Positions 26,139 through 36,608 are shown, numbered from the stretch's first letter. The stretch: DNA of 64,000 nucleotides from Colwellia sp. 75C3 (GCF_002836255.1 NZ_PJAU01000059.1:425884-489883); one strand, 5' to 3'. The notes: generated by a model not told the origin, from the letters alone. Translations and numbers: made by a program.

Positions 26139-26549
26139 ATGAAAGTTAATATGAAAATAAGCCAATTAGCTAAAGAAAGTGGAATTGCCAGTAAGACCAT
26201 ACGTTATTATGAAGATATTGGCTTATTGCCCACGGCTCATCGAAAGGATAATGGTTATCGAGAATATCGCACGAGTGATATTGAGCGCTTGGTGTTTATT
26301 AGGCGTTGTCGAGAGTTAAAAATACCATTAGATCAAATTAAGACACTGATAGCCGTGCAAGTAGATCAAAAGTCATCTTGTCAGGAAGTTGATGCCTTGA
26401 TTGAACAACAGTTGGATAAAGTAAGAAAAACGATTGCTGAATTGACCTTGTTAGAGCAGACACTGCATGCCTTAGCTACGTCGTGTCCAAATGATAAGGT
26501 AGGTGATTGTCAGATATTAAAGAATTTACAGCAAGAGCAAGTAAATTAA
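26139..26549 (+). CDS. MerR-family metal-responsive regulator, ZntR/CueR-like
   Basis: A 136-residue MerR-family activator. The winged HTH (MKISQLAKESGIASKTIRYY, DNGYREYR) is followed by a long dimerisation helix and a short metal loop. Cysteines are Cys81 (SSCQEV), Cys116 and Cys124 (CPNDKVGDC). Counted from Met5, these are 77, 112 and 120. The loop spacing equals CueR Cys112/Cys120, but position 77, Ser in monovalent Cu/Ag sensors, is Cys here, as in the divalent sensors ZntR, PbrR and CadR. This favours a divalent metal and agrees with the CzcA motif. I chose ATG 26139 because AAAGG lies 5 nt before it; ATG 26112 would add nine residues. It should regulate the divergent czcCBA operon. Confidence 0.88.
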   Translation: MKVNMKISQLAKESGIASKTIRYYEDIGLLPTAHRKDNGYREYRTSDIERLVFIRRCRELKIPLDQIKTLIAVQVDQKSSCQEVDALIEQQLDKVRKTIAELTLLEQTLHALATSCPNDKVGDCQILKNLQQEQVN

Positions 26550-26652
26550 TTAGTGCGAGTACCCAAGACGAATACCCAAGATAAGTATCCAAACTATACA
26601 GCAAATGTTGACGCTGCATTGCCAATATATTAAAAACTGAGATAGATAGTAA

Positions 26653-26686
26653 CTAAAAGCATTTACCAAAGGGTAAATGCTTTTAG
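26653..26686. terminator. Bidirectional terminator between merR-type gene and rep
   Basis: A perfect 15-bp stem (CTAAAAGCATTTACC / GGTAAATGCTTTTAG) with a 4-nt loop AAAG. The A and T tracts in the arms let it serve both convergent genes. Confidence 0.8.
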
Positions 26687-26699
26687 TTTAAAAATGACA

Positions 26700-28733
26700 T
26701 TATTTTTTAGCTTCTTTAGCTTTAGCTAGTTGGGCACGTAAACCTGCCATGCCTTGTAAGTTCGATTGCTCTACATGTTCAACAGTTTTTTTCTTTGCTG
26801 CACCCAATTCCCAATTTAAATCATCTTGCGGTAATTCATGTAAGAATCGACTCGCTTCAGTACGAGACAATTCACCAAACTGTCTGCGCTCTCTCGCGTA
26901 AGTGAATATTAACTCACGCTGAGCACGAGTAATACCAACATAAGCAAGGCGACGCTCTTCTTCAACACTGCCTTCATCAATACTGGTTTGGTGAGGTAAT
27001 AAACCTTCTTCCATACCAATTAAGAATACATAAGGAAATTCTAGCCCTTTAGAAGCGTGCAGTGTCATCAACTGAACTTGATCGTTACTGTCTTCCTCTT
27101 CATTGCGCTCCATCATATCGCGCAAAGTTAAGCGTGTAACAATTTGCGGCAAGGTCATCGGCTCTTCGTCATCACCACCTTCAAGCATTTGGGTAACCCA
27201 GCTGAAGAGCTCGGTAACATTTTTCATACGCATCTCGGCCGCTTTAGCGCTCATCGAGGTATCGTATAGGTAGTCTTCGTAATTAATTTGTCGGATCATA
27301 GAACGTAATACTGCAGCGGTATCACCGCGTTCAGCCTGATCACCAATATCAACGACCCATTGGGTGAATGCTTGCATCTTCATTAGGCTGCGACCTGTTA
27401 AGGTTTGTTCTAAGCCAAGTTCAAAACTAGCAGCAAACATACTAATTTGGCGCATGTTAGCGTAAGTGCCTAATTTTTCTAAGGTAGCAGGGCCTAATTC
27501 ACGCTTAGGTACATTAACAATACGCAAGAAAGCATTATCATCATCAGGGTTAACGAGTACACGTAAATAGGCCATCACATCTTTTATTTCAGGACGTGAG
27601 AAAAATGAAGTACCACCACTGATTTTATAAGGTATACGGTTTTGCATCAGGGCTTTTTCAAGCAAACGAGATTGATGATTACCACGATATAGAACAGCGT
27701 AATCTTTATATTGGCTGCGGTTCATAAAGCGATGACCAATCAACTCGCCAATAACACGCTCAATTTCATTCTCTTCATTTTTTGCTTGTATCACTCTTAA
27801 CTCTACGCCGTAGGCAAGTTCACTAAATAACGCTTTGTCATAAACATGGGGGTTATTGGCGATCAGTACATTGGCACATTTTAATATACGACCACTAGAG
27901 CGATAATTCTGCTCAAGTTTAATCAATTTGAGATCGGGAAAGTCTTTACCAAGCAGTATTAAATTCTCTGGTTTAGCGCCACGCCATGAATAAATAGACT
28001 GATCATCATCGCCTACGACGGTTAAGCGACCGCGATCGCCGGCAATATTTTTTACTAATTCGTACTGGCTAGCATTAGTATCTTGGTACTCATCCACTAA
28101 TAAATAACGAATTTTGTTCTGCCAACGTTCACGTACTTCAGGATAGTTTTTCATTAACAGCGTAGGGATAAGAATAAGATCATCAAAGTCTAAGGCGTTA
28201 TAGGCTTTCATATGTTTATGATAGCGCTGATAAAATTCTGCATACTCACTGCTATCAGCATCATTGGCTGCTTTGATGGCATCATCAGGCAAGAATAAGT
28301 CATTTTTCCAATTGGATATTTTACTTTGTAGTCTACTTAGTAAATCTTTATCACCATCAAGTTCATCAATGGTTAATTCTTTCAGTAATGCGAGGGAGTC
28401 TTGGTCATCAAATAAGGTAAAGCCAGGTTTATAACCTAAGGTTTTAATTTCACGACGGACAATATCAAGACCTAACGAGTGAAAGGTTGAAACCGTTAAA
28501 CCACGGGTAAGTTCACGGCCAAGCATTTTTTGAATACGCTCTTTCATTTCACGTGCCGCTTTATTGGTAAAGGTTACCGCGGCAATATTACGTGCTTTGT
28601 AATCACATTTTTGAATGAGGTAAGCTATTTTTTGACAAATAACACCTGTTTTACCTGAGCCGGCGCCTGCCAATACTAGGCATGGACCAGTCACAAATTT
28701 TACCGCTTCATTTTGTCCAGGATTTAGTTTCAT
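26700..28733 (-). CDS. rep: ATP-dependent DNA helicase Rep
   Basis: A 677-residue superfamily 1A helicase. Motif I is LAGAGSGKT (about residues 22-30), motif Ia [16 protein letters not shown], motif II DEYQDTN, motif [18 protein letters not shown], motif [10 protein letters not shown], motif [16 protein letters not shown] and motif [14 protein letters not shown]. Length and the start [11 protein letters not shown] fit Rep rather than UvrD or PcrA, which are about 720 residues. Rep is the 3'-5' accessory helicase that clears proteins ahead of the replication fork through contact with DnaB. The basic C-terminal tail ([11 protein letters not shown]) resembles the Rep DnaB-contact tail. The gene is transcribed alone, divergent from ubiK. 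Confidence 0.95.
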   Translation of the reverse strand: MKLNPGQNEAVKFVTGPCLVLAGAGSGKTGVICQKIAYLIQKCDYKARNIAAVTFTNKAAREMKERIQKMLGRELTRGLTVSTFHSLGLDIVRREIKTLGYKPGFTLFDDQDSLALLKELTIDELDGDKDLLSRLQSKISNWKNDLFLPDDAIKAANDADSSEYAEFYQRYHKHMKAYNALDFDDLILIPTLLMKNYPEVRERWQNKIRYLLVDEYQDTNASQYELVKNIAGDRGRLTVVGDDDQSIYSWRGAKPENLILLGKDFPDLKLIKLEQNYRSSGRILKCANVLIANNPHVYDKALFSELAYGVELRVIQAKNEENEIERVIGELIGHRFMNRSQYKDYAVLYRGNHQSRLLEKALMQNRIPYKISGGTSFFSRPEIKDVMAYLRVLVNPDDDNAFLRIVNVPKRELGPATLEKLGTYANMRQISMFAASFELGLEQTLTGRSLMKMQAFTQWVVDIGDQAERGDTAAVLRSMIRQINYEDYLYDTSMSAKAAEMRMKNVTELFSWVTQMLEGGDDEEPMTLPQIVTRLTLRDMMERNEEEDSNDQVQLMTLHASKGLEFPYVFLIGMEEGLLPHQTSIDEGSVEEERRLAYVGITRAQRELIFTYARERRQFGELSRTEASRFLHELPQDDLNWELGAAKKKTVEHVEQSNLQGMAGLRAQLAKAKEAKK

Positions 28734-28842
28734 TACTTTTTCGCTGTTATATTCGAATAAACTTTCGTGTGGTAGATTTTACCTGTTTTTAGTCATGTGC
28801 AAAACAGTTACAATGATATCAAATGCAAATCGATGAGAAATT

Positions 28843-29097
28843 ATGATGATTAATGCCAAAAAAATTGAAGAAATTGCCAAGCAAGTAACAGATTCTATTC
28901 CACCTAGCCTGAAAAATATGGCCAGTGATTTTGAAGATAAAGCTAAATCTGTTTTGCAAAGTAAATTATCGCAGCTAGATGTGGTGACACGCGAAGAATT
29001 TGATGTGCAAACACAAGTATTGATCAAAACACGTTCTAAAATAACTGAACTTGAAGCTAAACTAGCTGAGCTAGAAGAAAAAATAGCATCAAGTTAA
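28843..29097 (+). CDS. ubiK: Ubiquinone biosynthesis accessory factor UbiK
   Basis: An 84-residue protein of the BMFP/UbiK (YqiC) family. An amphipathic N-terminal helix (KKIEEIAKQVTDSIPPSL) is followed by VVTREEFDVQTQVLIKTR and a C-terminal coiled coil (KITELEAKLAELEEKI). UbiK forms a trimeric complex with UbiJ and supports aerobic ubiquinone synthesis at the membrane. ATG codons lie at 28843 and 28846; the difference is one residue. It is divergent from rep, with a 109-bp shared promoter region. Confidence 0.95.
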   Translation: MMINAKKIEEIAKQVTDSIPPSLKNMASDFEDKAKSVLQSKLSQLDVVTREEFDVQTQVLIKTRSKITELEAKLAELEEKIASS

Positions 29098-29147
29098 TAT
29101 AAGTTAACAACCCATTATTCATACAATACCAAGGACGAGAATATTCC

Positions 29148-30560
29148 ATGTCAGCTGCTAAAGTCGCCTTAACGTCAGGCCCCTCGAAAATCACCTGTTT
29201 CAAAGCTTATGATATCCGCGGAAAATTAGGCGAACAATTAAATACTGATGTCGCTTATCGCGTCGGTCGCGCCTTTGCTCAACATACCCAAGCAAAAACC
29301 GTGGTAGTGGGGGGGGATATTCGTTTAACCAGTGCAGAGTTAAAAAAAGCGTTAGCTGAAGGTTTAATGGCTGGTGGCACTAACGTTATTGATTTAGGTT
29401 TAGCAGGCACAGAACACATTTACTTTGCGACCAGTCACTTACAATGTGATGGTGGCATTGTTGTTACTGCAAGCCATAATCCTATTGATTACAATGGTAT
29501 GAAGTTGGTACGTGAAAATTCAAAACCTATTAGTGGTGATACAGGTCTTTTTGATATTCAAGCACTTGCTGAGAAAAATGATTTTGTCGATGTTGAAACG
29601 GTAGGTACGTTAACAACAGTTGATATTACTAAGCCTTATACTGAGCACTTATTAACGTATATAGATGATAAAAACATCACTCCGTTAAAGTTAGTGGTGA
29701 ATGCTGGCAATGGTACCGCAGGTCCAGCGCTTGATGCTATCGAAAGTGCCTTTAATGCTTTAAATGTTCCGGTTGAATTTATTAAAGTACATCATGAGCC
29801 CGATGGTAGTTTTCCTAACGGTATTCCAAACCCATTACTTATCGAAAATCGTGCCGCAACCCGTGATGCAGTCATTAAACACGGTGCTGATATGGGCATT
29901 GCCTGGGATGGCGACTTTGATCGTTGTTTCTTATTCGATGAGAACGGAGAGTTTATTGAAGGCTATTATATTGTTGGCTTATTAGCTGAAAACTTTTTAA
30001 ATAAAATTGAAGGCAGTAAAGCTGAAGCAAAAATTATTCATGATCCACGGCTAACTTGGAATACTATTGATATTGCCGAGAAAGCAGGTGGTCAAGCCAT
30101 TCAAAGTAAAACTGGTCACGCGTTTATTAAAGAACGTATGCGTAGTGAAGATGCTATTTATGGCGGTGAAATGAGTGCTCATCATTATTTCCGTGATTTC
30201 TTTTATTGCGATAGCGGCATGATCCCTTGGTTGTTAATAGCAGAGCTTGTTTGTTTACGTAAACAGCCACTCTCTAGTTTAGTGAAAGAGCGTATAGCGG
30301 CTTACCCATCTTCAGGTGAAATTAATAATACTATTGCCGACCCTAAAGCAGCCATTGCCCGGGTTTTCTCTTTTTATCAAGAACAAGCACAAGTGATTGA
30401 TAAAACAGACGGTATTAGCATGGAATTTGGTAATTGGCGCTTTAACTTACGTAGCAGTAATACAGAACCTGTAGTTCGCTTAAATGTTGAATCTAAAGCT
30501 GATGTGACATTAATGCAGGAAAAAACAGCGCAAGTATTAGCTTTGTTACTTACAGAGTAA
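29148..30560 (+). CDS. cpsG: Phosphomannomutase, CpsG/ManB type
   Basis: A 470-residue alpha-D-phosphohexomutase. The catalytic phosphoserine loop is [14 protein letters not shown]. The metal loop is DGDFDRCF, the sugar-binding loop is [13 protein letters not shown], and the phosphate-binding end is [15 protein letters not shown]. The protein is nearly collinear with E. coli CpsG from [14 protein letters not shown] to the end. It interconverts mannose 6-phosphate and mannose 1-phosphate, the precursor of GDP-mannose for surface polysaccharide. It starts 50 bp after ubiK and may share that promoter. It sits beside PrsT and PEP-CTERM genes, which usually accompany exopolysaccharide production. 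Confidence 0.93.
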   Translation: MSAAKVALTSGPSKITCFKAYDIRGKLGEQLNTDVAYRVGRAFAQHTQAKTVVVGGDIRLTSAELKKALAEGLMAGGTNVIDLGLAGTEHIYFATSHLQCDGGIVVTASHNPIDYNGMKLVRENSKPISGDTGLFDIQALAEKNDFVDVETVGTLTTVDITKPYTEHLLTYIDDKNITPLKLVVNAGNGTAGPALDAIESAFNALNVPVEFIKVHHEPDGSFPNGIPNPLLIENRAATRDAVIKHGADMGIAWDGDFDRCFLFDENGEFIEGYYIVGLLAENFLNKIEGSKAEAKIIHDPRLTWNTIDIAEKAGGQAIQSKTGHAFIKERMRSEDAIYGGEMSAHHYFRDFFYCDSGMIPWLLIAELVCLRKQPLSSLVKERIAAYPSSGEINNTIADPKAAIARVFSFYQEQAQVIDKTDGISMEFGNWRFNLRSSNTEPVVRLNVESKADVTLMQEKTAQVLALLLTE

Positions 30561-30841
30561 CTGGCTGAGTTGTCTTCTTTTATGGTTGATAGAGAAAAAC
30601 TTTCGTACTTCAAACTCTGTTAGAACGACTAAATAATTTTTCATTATTTATAGCAAACCAATGAAAGGCAAGAACCAATATTCAGTATTGCTATGTGATA
30701 TTGAAGCTATTTTGGTCGATAAAGAAAGTGGGAATATCAGGTAAACATAGCTGGTTGTCATTAATAACCAGCCGATGCAATCCTCATTCACATTAAGAAC
30801 AGTGGCGTTGAAGTAATTACCATGCCCCATTTGTACCTAGC

Positions 30842-30857
30842 TGGCATTGTGATTGCA
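30842..30857 (+). promoter_or_regulatory. Candidate sigma-54 promoter upstream of the first PrsT gene
   Basis: TGGCATTGTGATTGCA keeps the essential GG and GC pairs at the exact -24/-12 spacing of TGGCACG-N4-TTGCW, with two weaker-position mismatches. Transcription would start near 30868. The first PrsT ATG is 230 nt further on, with a terminator-like hairpin in between. Confidence 0.55.
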
Positions 30858-30867
30858 AATAGACTAT

Positions 30868-31010
30868 TAACGATATCGATAATTAGGCTGACGTTCTCAT
30901 TTTAGTAACAAACTATGAATGTTATGGTCATTTAAACGTAGCGAGTCTCTTACTTAATAGACAGGTATAAATAAGCCGATTAGCTTTACTGTTAATAGGC
31001 TTGGTTTTTT
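30868..31010 (+). ncRNA. Possible short transcript between sigma-54 site and terminator
   Basis: A start predicted from the sigma-54 site and the T run of the hairpin at 30973-31010 bound an RNA of about 140 nt with no coding frame. It could be a small RNA or an attenuated leader of the PrsT gene. This is inference from the order of sites only; no RNA family is recognised. Confidence 0.25.
30973..31010 (+). terminator. Terminator-like hairpin in the PrsT leader region
   Basis: AAGCC pairs with GGCTT, with an inner ATTAGC/GTTAAT pairing after one mismatch, followed by GGTTTTTT. It lies 88 bp before the PrsT ATG. It may end cpsG transcripts or a short sigma-54 transcript. Confidence 0.5.
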
Positions 31011-31097
31011 GTTAGTTTTAAGCCAATAGGTATAACTAGTTTACAAATGCAATACCTTTAGGTATTCACTTAATAATAACAGCAAAGGAAATTCTGC

Positions 31098-33842
31098 ATG
31101 AAATTCGTAAAAGCTTCTCTCTATTTAAGTATCGCTCTGGCATTGACTGCCTGTAGTGAGCAAGTCTCTGTTGAATCTCATCTGACAAATGCAAAAAGCT
31201 ATCTGAGCCAAAATAAAGTCAATGAAAGTATTATAGAATTAAAAAATGCTATTAGAGCCGATAGCAAAAATGGAGAGGTTCGTTTTCTGTTAGGTCAGAT
31301 CTATTTAAATTTAGGAGATGGTGCCGCGGCAGTAAAAGAACTTGAGCGAGCTCATCAGTATAATTATGCGGTAAACAAAGTACTGCCTTTACTTGCTCGA
31401 GCATACATATTAACGGATAGTGATGTTGATTTGTTGGCATTAAGTACAGCAGCCAAGAAACTTGCTGCTGAAGAGCATAGCCAATATTTAGCCTATCAAA
31501 CACTCGCAGCGTTACGTAGTGAACAACCTGAATTGGCACTACAAAGTGTTGAGTTGGCACAGTCGATTGCTCAGCAAAGTCTTTATAGCATGCTTGCTTC
31601 GGCGTACTTTCAGTTATCAGAAAATAAATATGATGAAGTTAAAACATTAATTTCACGGATTTTAACCATCGATGCCAAGCAAGTAGATGCGCTAATGCTA
31701 CAAGGGCAAGTATCGATGGTAACTAAAGATTATCAGCAAGCAGCACTTAGTTTCCAAGAATATTTAAACCTACAACCTCGCTCCGGCATTGTGCAATTAC
31801 TGTTAGCTGATGCATTACTTAAGTCAGGGCAAGATGAAGAAGCTGAAAAGTATGCTGATGCTATATTAGCCCAAATAGATAGCCAACCTTTTGCACATTA
31901 CATTAAAGCCATGGTTGCTTTTAATGCCAAAGATTTTGATAAAGCCAGTGAGCATGCTGAAATGGCCTTATCAGCGAATTTTAATCAGTTTAATTTAAAA
32001 CTAGTCGCTGGTGCGAGTGCCTTTTATTTGAAAAATTGGCAGCAGAGCCATCGTCATTTAACTTCAGTCGTTAAATACTTGCCTAAAGACCATCAAGCTA
32101 GACGTATGTTGGCTGTCACTCAACTTGAGTTGGGGTTAATTGATGAGATAAGTGCGACTATTGGTGATTTTGAAGGGAGCCAAGCTGATGATGGCCAATT
32201 TTTATCTTCATTAAGTTATAAGTTATTAGAGCTTGGGGCAACAGCTGAAGCAAAGAAATTACTTGAGATGAATGAAGACGCTAGCTCAAATAATGCAGGG
32301 GATAATGCTAGAAAAGGTATTTTAAAGTTAATGATGAATGATCCTTCTGGCATTCAGGACTTACAAGATGCAGTTAAACTCGATCCTAAATTTATCGAAG
32401 CCGAATTGGCGTTAGCTTATGCTGCGATCCAAAACAACGATATTGAAAAAGCACGAGAAATAGCGAATAAATGGCAACAAAAGTACCCCGAAAAGTCTGG
32501 CGGTTATAGCTTGATGGCAAGTATTGCTATTAAAGAGAAAAAATATACCGCAGCTGAAGATTCATTAAAACAGAGCTTAGCATTAGAGCCAGACAATCTT
32601 TTTGCATTAATGGAGCAACTAAGGTTAGCTCGCCAGCAAAAAAACACAGCATTAAGTCAGCAACGTATCGATTACTTAATTACACGGGCACCCAATAATA
32701 ATAAAGTACTAAGACATTACTTTGGTGTTTACCGTAATGAAATGGCGTTAGGAAAGCTGCAGGCGGCCTATAAAACAGATAAAACTGATATCAAAAAAGC
32801 GATATTGGTTGCTGAAGCTATGGTGAGTTTAGAGCAATATAAAGAAGCAGAAAGTTTACTTGTTAACTTCACGCAAACCCCAAAATTGCCAAAACGTTAC
32901 TGGCAATTAATGGTGTATAACTATAAAAAACAAAATGACGGTAAAAAAATTCAATCGACGTTAGAGCAGTGGTTAAAAGCAAGTCCATACCATATAGAAC
33001 CAGTGGTGCTGTTAGCAGACCTACATGCTAATACAGGTAATAATGAACGTGCGTTGAATGTAGTAAAACGAGGTTTAGATTATCATCAAGATAATTTGGT
33101 ATTACAGTTGGTGAAAATGCAGTTATTACTTAACAGTAAACAAATTACTCCCGCTAAAAATCTGTATAAAACATTAGCCGTTACCAATATTAATACAGCC
33201 TTAAAAGAAGGGCTACTTGGAAGAATTTTATTATTAGAAGAAAAATTTACTCAAGCCATACCTAAATTAACTAAGTTATATCAAGTTTATCCGAGTAGTC
33301 AAAATGCAGTGTATTTGGCGGGTGCTTATATAGGTAATGAAGAAGCGACTAAAGCCGCTAAAGTACTAGAGCATCATTTAACTATTGATCCAAATGAAAA
33401 CCGGATTAAAACGATGCTAGCGGGAATTTATTTAGAAAATGACAACAATAAAGCGATAACGGTTTATGATGATGTTGTTAAAAAACAACCAAAAAATGTT
33501 ATTGCTCATAATAATTTGGCTTGGTTGTATTTAGAGCAAGAAAAAATAGATAAAGCCTTGATACACGCAAAAGAAGCTTATTCCTTAGCACCTAAAATCC
33601 CTAATGTTGCTGATACTTACGGTAAAGTATTACTTAAATCAGGTGATAATCGAGGGGCGTTAAAGTATGCCGCTAAAGCGTTTGATTTATCGAAAGGGAA
33701 AGATGTTGATATTGAACTTAATTATATTGAAGCACTCATTGTTAACAGCCGAGTAAATGAAGCAAAGGAACTATTAAAGCAAACGTCCCCAAAAACAGAT
33801 GAACAATCTAAGAAAAAGGCCGAGTTACAAGCACAATTATAA
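31098..33842 (+). CDS. prsT: PEP-CTERM system TPR-repeat lipoprotein, PrsT type (copy 1)
   Basis: A 914-residue lipoprotein. A signal peptide with lipobox LTAC (Cys19) is followed by tetratricopeptide repeats over the whole length (for example SIIELKNAIRADSKNGEVRF, LGQIYLNLGDGAAAVKELER, and NVIAHNNLAWLYLEQEKIDK near the end). Length, lipobox and the opening SEQ-x-S-x-E-S-H-L-T-N-A-K block fit PrsT, a TPR protein of PEP-CTERM/exosortase surface-export loci. It probably works in the periplasm or at the outer membrane in assembling exported proteins or polysaccharide. A second copy follows and a PEP-CTERM protein lies beyond. No exosortase gene is in the window. AAAGGAAA precedes the ATG. Confidence 0.87.
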   Translation: MKFVKASLYLSIALALTACSEQVSVESHLTNAKSYLSQNKVNESIIELKNAIRADSKNGEVRFLLGQIYLNLGDGAAAVKELERAHQYNYAVNKVLPLLARAYILTDSDVDLLALSTAAKKLAAEEHSQYLAYQTLAALRSEQPELALQSVELAQSIAQQSLYSMLASAYFQLSENKYDEVKTLISRILTIDAKQVDALMLQGQVSMVTKDYQQAALSFQEYLNLQPRSGIVQLLLADALLKSGQDEEAEKYADAILAQIDSQPFAHYIKAMVAFNAKDFDKASEHAEMALSANFNQFNLKLVAGASAFYLKNWQQSHRHLTSVVKYLPKDHQARRMLAVTQLELGLIDEISATIGDFEGSQADDGQFLSSLSYKLLELGATAEAKKLLEMNEDASSNNAGDNARKGILKLMMNDPSGIQDLQDAVKLDPKFIEAELALAYAAIQNNDIEKAREIANKWQQKYPEKSGGYSLMASIAIKEKKYTAAEDSLKQSLALEPDNLFALMEQLRLARQQKNTALSQQRIDYLITRAPNNNKVLRHYFGVYRNEMALGKLQAAYKTDKTDIKKAILVAEAMVSLEQYKEAESLLVNFTQTPKLPKRYWQLMVYNYKKQNDGKKIQSTLEQWLKASPYHIEPVVLLADLHANTGNNERALNVVKRGLDYHQDNLVLQLVKMQLLLNSKQITPAKNLYKTLAVTNINTALKEGLLGRILLLEEKFTQAIPKLTKLYQVYPSSQNAVYLAGAYIGNEEATKAAKVLEHHLTIDPNENRIKTMLAGIYLENDNNKAITVYDDVVKKQPKNVIAHNNLAWLYLEQEKIDKALIHAKEAYSLAPKIPNVADTYGKVLLKSGDNRGALKYAAKAFDLSKGKDVDIELNYIEALIVNSRVNEAKELLKQTSPKTDEQSKKKAELQAQL

Positions 33843-33860
33843 AGACATTTAGATATACCA

Positions 33861-33886
33861 AAAGCGACTGTGAGAGCAGTCGCTTT
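33861..33886 (+). terminator. Terminator between the two PrsT genes
   Basis: A perfect 10-bp stem (AAAGCGACTG / CAGTCGCTTT) with loop TGAGAG, followed by GTTTATTTTG. It suggests that the two PrsT genes are not one simple transcript. Confidence 0.7.
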
Positions 33887-33977
33887 GTTTATTTTGCTAA
33901 AAACATTCGTCAACCTAGCGACAACAATTTACCTTAGTTTCAGGTGAATAGCTCAAAATTTCATTAAAGGACTTCTC

Positions 33978-36608
33978 ATGAATAAAATAATTATAACATC
34001 TGCAATAACGCTAGCACTGAGCTTAAGTGCTTGTAGCGAACAAAAAACAGCAGAGCAATTAATTGCCAGCGCTAATCTATATAGCCAGCAAGGAAAATTT
34101 TCTAACGCCATTATAGATTATAAAAATGCCGTGCGTTTAGCACCACAAAGTGCTGAAGCGCGTCTAGGGTTAGGTCAGACATACCTTAATCAAGGTAACT
34201 ATATTAGTGCTGAAAAAGAATTAGATAGAGCGGTAGAGCTTGGAATCAGCTATGCACAAGCAGCAACACTGTTAGCACAGGTAAAAACTCGGCTAGATAA
34301 GTTCGAAGAAGTTGAGCAATTAGTTAAGTTAAGTGAGGAGCTAAACGATAATGACTATCTTACCGTTTTAAGTTATGCCGGCATGGCTATGCTTGCTAAT
34401 GGTCAAGTAGCTAAAGCCCAAGATTATTTTTCCCAAGCTGCCGCCATTTTACCTGAGAGTGCTTACAGTAAACTTTCGCAGGTTTATCTTATTTATATTG
34501 AGAGAGATTTTGCACAAGGATTGCCGATCATAAATAACTTGTTAACAGAGCAGGGTACATTTTCCGAAGCATCTTTGTTACAAGGTTACTTACATTTTGC
34601 GCTAACTGATTATGAACAAGCTATTGGTTCATTTACACAGTATTTAGCTAGTTATCCGCTTGATCATAACATTCGCTTCTTCTTAGCCGATAGCCAGATC
34701 AAAGCAGGTAAATACGAACAAGCGACTGTAATCACAGATTCTTTACTGAAACTGTTCAAAGACTCCCCCTTAGCTTTACAATTTAAAGCACAGCTTGAAT
34801 ATCAGAATAAAAATTATAGTGAAGCAAGAAATTATGCCAATAAGGCGATACATCAGGATGAAGACGCGGTTATTGTGAGACTTATTTCAGGTGTTAGTTC
34901 ATATCATTTAAATGATATTGAACAAGCCTATACCCACCTGAGAGCAATCGATAAATATTTGCCAAATACTCATCCGGTAAAAAAAATATTAAACGTTGCT
35001 AAACTTAAGCTTGGTTATTATGCTGAGACGGCAGAAAGCCTATCTGAGCTACAAGAGTTAACGCCTGATGATGTGAACTTGCTCGCAGCGACCACCGCCA
35101 ATTTAATAAGTATTGGCGAGCTAGATAGTGCTTTAGCATTAATAGATAAATCTAAACAATTACCGAGAAATAGTAAAATTCCATCAACAGAAGCAGAGGT
35201 AATTCAACAAAACGAACAACGAGTAGACAATGAGTTAGCATTAGCTATCGAGTATTTGAAACAGGACGAAAATACTAAAGCCCAGCAAATAGCAGACGAA
35301 CTTAAATCAGCGCTTGAAAGCAAATACTTAGGTTTATTATTGCAAGGTATTATTTACGTTAAACATAATGACCAAGCGAAAGCTGCGCAAAATTTTGAGC
35401 AAGTTTTGTTATTAAAACCAGAGAATATTGCTAGTTTGTTCAATTTGGGCTTATTGAAACAAAAGAATAATCAGCACCAAGCAGCGTTAGCATTTTATAA
35501 GCGAGTACTTGCTATTTCTAATGTTCACTTAGGTACGTTAAAAAATCTTATATCGCTTGCTAATAATGAAAAAATGGTAAAAGACGTGATTGAGCTTTTA
35601 TCGGCTCATGAATACCAAGATAGCTTAAAATTGACTATTGCACTTGCGCAAAGTTTGCGGATAAATAATAAAATCGCTGAATCTATAATTGTGTTAGAAC
35701 AAATATCAACAGAGGTAAAGTTAACCTCATCTTATTATATGGTACTAGGAGATAGTTATTTACAAAAACAAGACGTTATGAAATCGAACATAGCTTATTC
35801 TCAGGGACTGATAATCGAACCTCAGAGTTTACTGCTCAATGTACGCTATATAGGTACATTAAGTAGTCTAAAAAAATACCCTCAGGCATTAGTGCAAGCA
35901 CGTAAGGCATATAGTTACTATAAAGAGAGCGACAGAATTTCTGTTCTACTTACTTATCTTGAAGCCAAAAATAATAATGTTATTCAGGCCAAAGAGATGT
36001 TAGCCAAATTAAAAAACAAACAAGTTTCGCATCATCTATTAGACATGGTAACAGGTGAAATAGCGCTGTATGAAAAAAAATATCAAGAAGCTGTTGATGC
36101 CTTTTCTTCAGCTTATGAGCTAAAGGCTGATCAGATTAACCTGATAAGTCTTGCTCGTGCACTTAAACTGTCAGGGCAAGCTAATGAAGCTGAAAAACTA
36201 CTAGAGAAGTTCATTGAAAAGCACCCCGAAAATGAGCAAGTACGTTTACTTTTGGTTAGTTTGTATAGTGAGAAAGATCACACTAAAAAAATAATTCAGT
36301 ATCTATCGTTATCTAAATCTTCTCCAGGTAAAGCGTTAATATTTAATAATCTTGCCTGGTTTCAATACAAAGCAGGGCAAGTCAAGGCAGCACTAAAAAA
36401 TATTGAGAAAGCGAAAAAATTGCAAGGTGATAGTTTAGCGATACAAGAATCATACGGTGTGATATTAATTGCTAATGATGAGTTTACTAAAGGCATATTA
36501 GCGCTTGAAAATGCGTTGAACAGGGGGTCTGTTAGTACAGAGGTAAAGGAAAAAATAGCTGAAGCTATGGCGCTTGTTAAGCGAAGAGAAAATGAAAAAA
36601 AGCAGTAA
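33978..36608 (+). CDS. PEP-CTERM system TPR-repeat lipoprotein, PrsT type (copy 2)
   Basis: An 876-residue lipoprotein (signal MNKIIITSAITLALSL, lipobox SAC, Cys19) built of TPR units, clearly a diverged tandem copy of the preceding gene. Both mature proteins start CSEQ, and NAIIDYKNAVRLAPQSAEAR and LGQTYLNQGNYISAEKELDR here parallel SIIELKNAIRADSKNGEVRF and LGQIYLNLGDGAAAVKELER there. The C-terminus is Lys-rich (KRRENEKKQ). AAAGGA lies before the ATG. The two copies may be specialised for different cargo or work as a pair; that is inference. Confidence 0.85.
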   Translation: MNKIIITSAITLALSLSACSEQKTAEQLIASANLYSQQGKFSNAIIDYKNAVRLAPQSAEARLGLGQTYLNQGNYISAEKELDRAVELGISYAQAATLLAQVKTRLDKFEEVEQLVKLSEELNDNDYLTVLSYAGMAMLANGQVAKAQDYFSQAAAILPESAYSKLSQVYLIYIERDFAQGLPIINNLLTEQGTFSEASLLQGYLHFALTDYEQAIGSFTQYLASYPLDHNIRFFLADSQIKAGKYEQATVITDSLLKLFKDSPLALQFKAQLEYQNKNYSEARNYANKAIHQDEDAVIVRLISGVSSYHLNDIEQAYTHLRAIDKYLPNTHPVKKILNVAKLKLGYYAETAESLSELQELTPDDVNLLAATTANLISIGELDSALALIDKSKQLPRNSKIPSTEAEVIQQNEQRVDNELALAIEYLKQDENTKAQQIADELKSALESKYLGLLLQGIIYVKHNDQAKAAQNFEQVLLLKPENIASLFNLGLLKQKNNQHQAALAFYKRVLAISNVHLGTLKNLISLANNEKMVKDVIELLSAHEYQDSLKLTIALAQSLRINNKIAESIIVLEQISTEVKLTSSYYMVLGDSYLQKQDVMKSNIAYSQGLIIEPQSLLLNVRYIGTLSSLKKYPQALVQARKAYSYYKESDRISVLLTYLEAKNNNVIQAKEMLAKLKNKQVSHHLLDMVTGEIALYEKKYQEAVDAFSSAYELKADQINLISLARALKLSGQANEAEKLLEKFIEKHPENEQVRLLLVSLYSEKDHTKKIIQYLSLSKSSPGKALIFNNLAWFQYKAGQVKAALKNIEKAKKLQGDSLAIQESYGVILIANDEFTKGILALENALNRGSVSTEVKEKIAEAMALVKRRENEKKQ

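Larger units (their letters stand above)
30561..31097. other. Intergenic region with sigma-54-like promoter and terminator, no gene
   Basis: The 537-bp gap between cpsG and the first PrsT gene has no credible coding frame. It holds a 7-bp hairpin (GCTGGTT / AACCAGC, 30750-30772), a sigma-54-like promoter (30842-30857) and a terminator-like hairpin with T run (30973-31010). The stretch before 30750 shows nothing recognisable. Confidence 0.5.

Noticed and set aside
30648..30830. 60-codon minus-strand frame in the cpsG-prsT gap
   Set aside because: No RBS, no family, and it covers a hairpin; composition looks like random AT-rich sequence.
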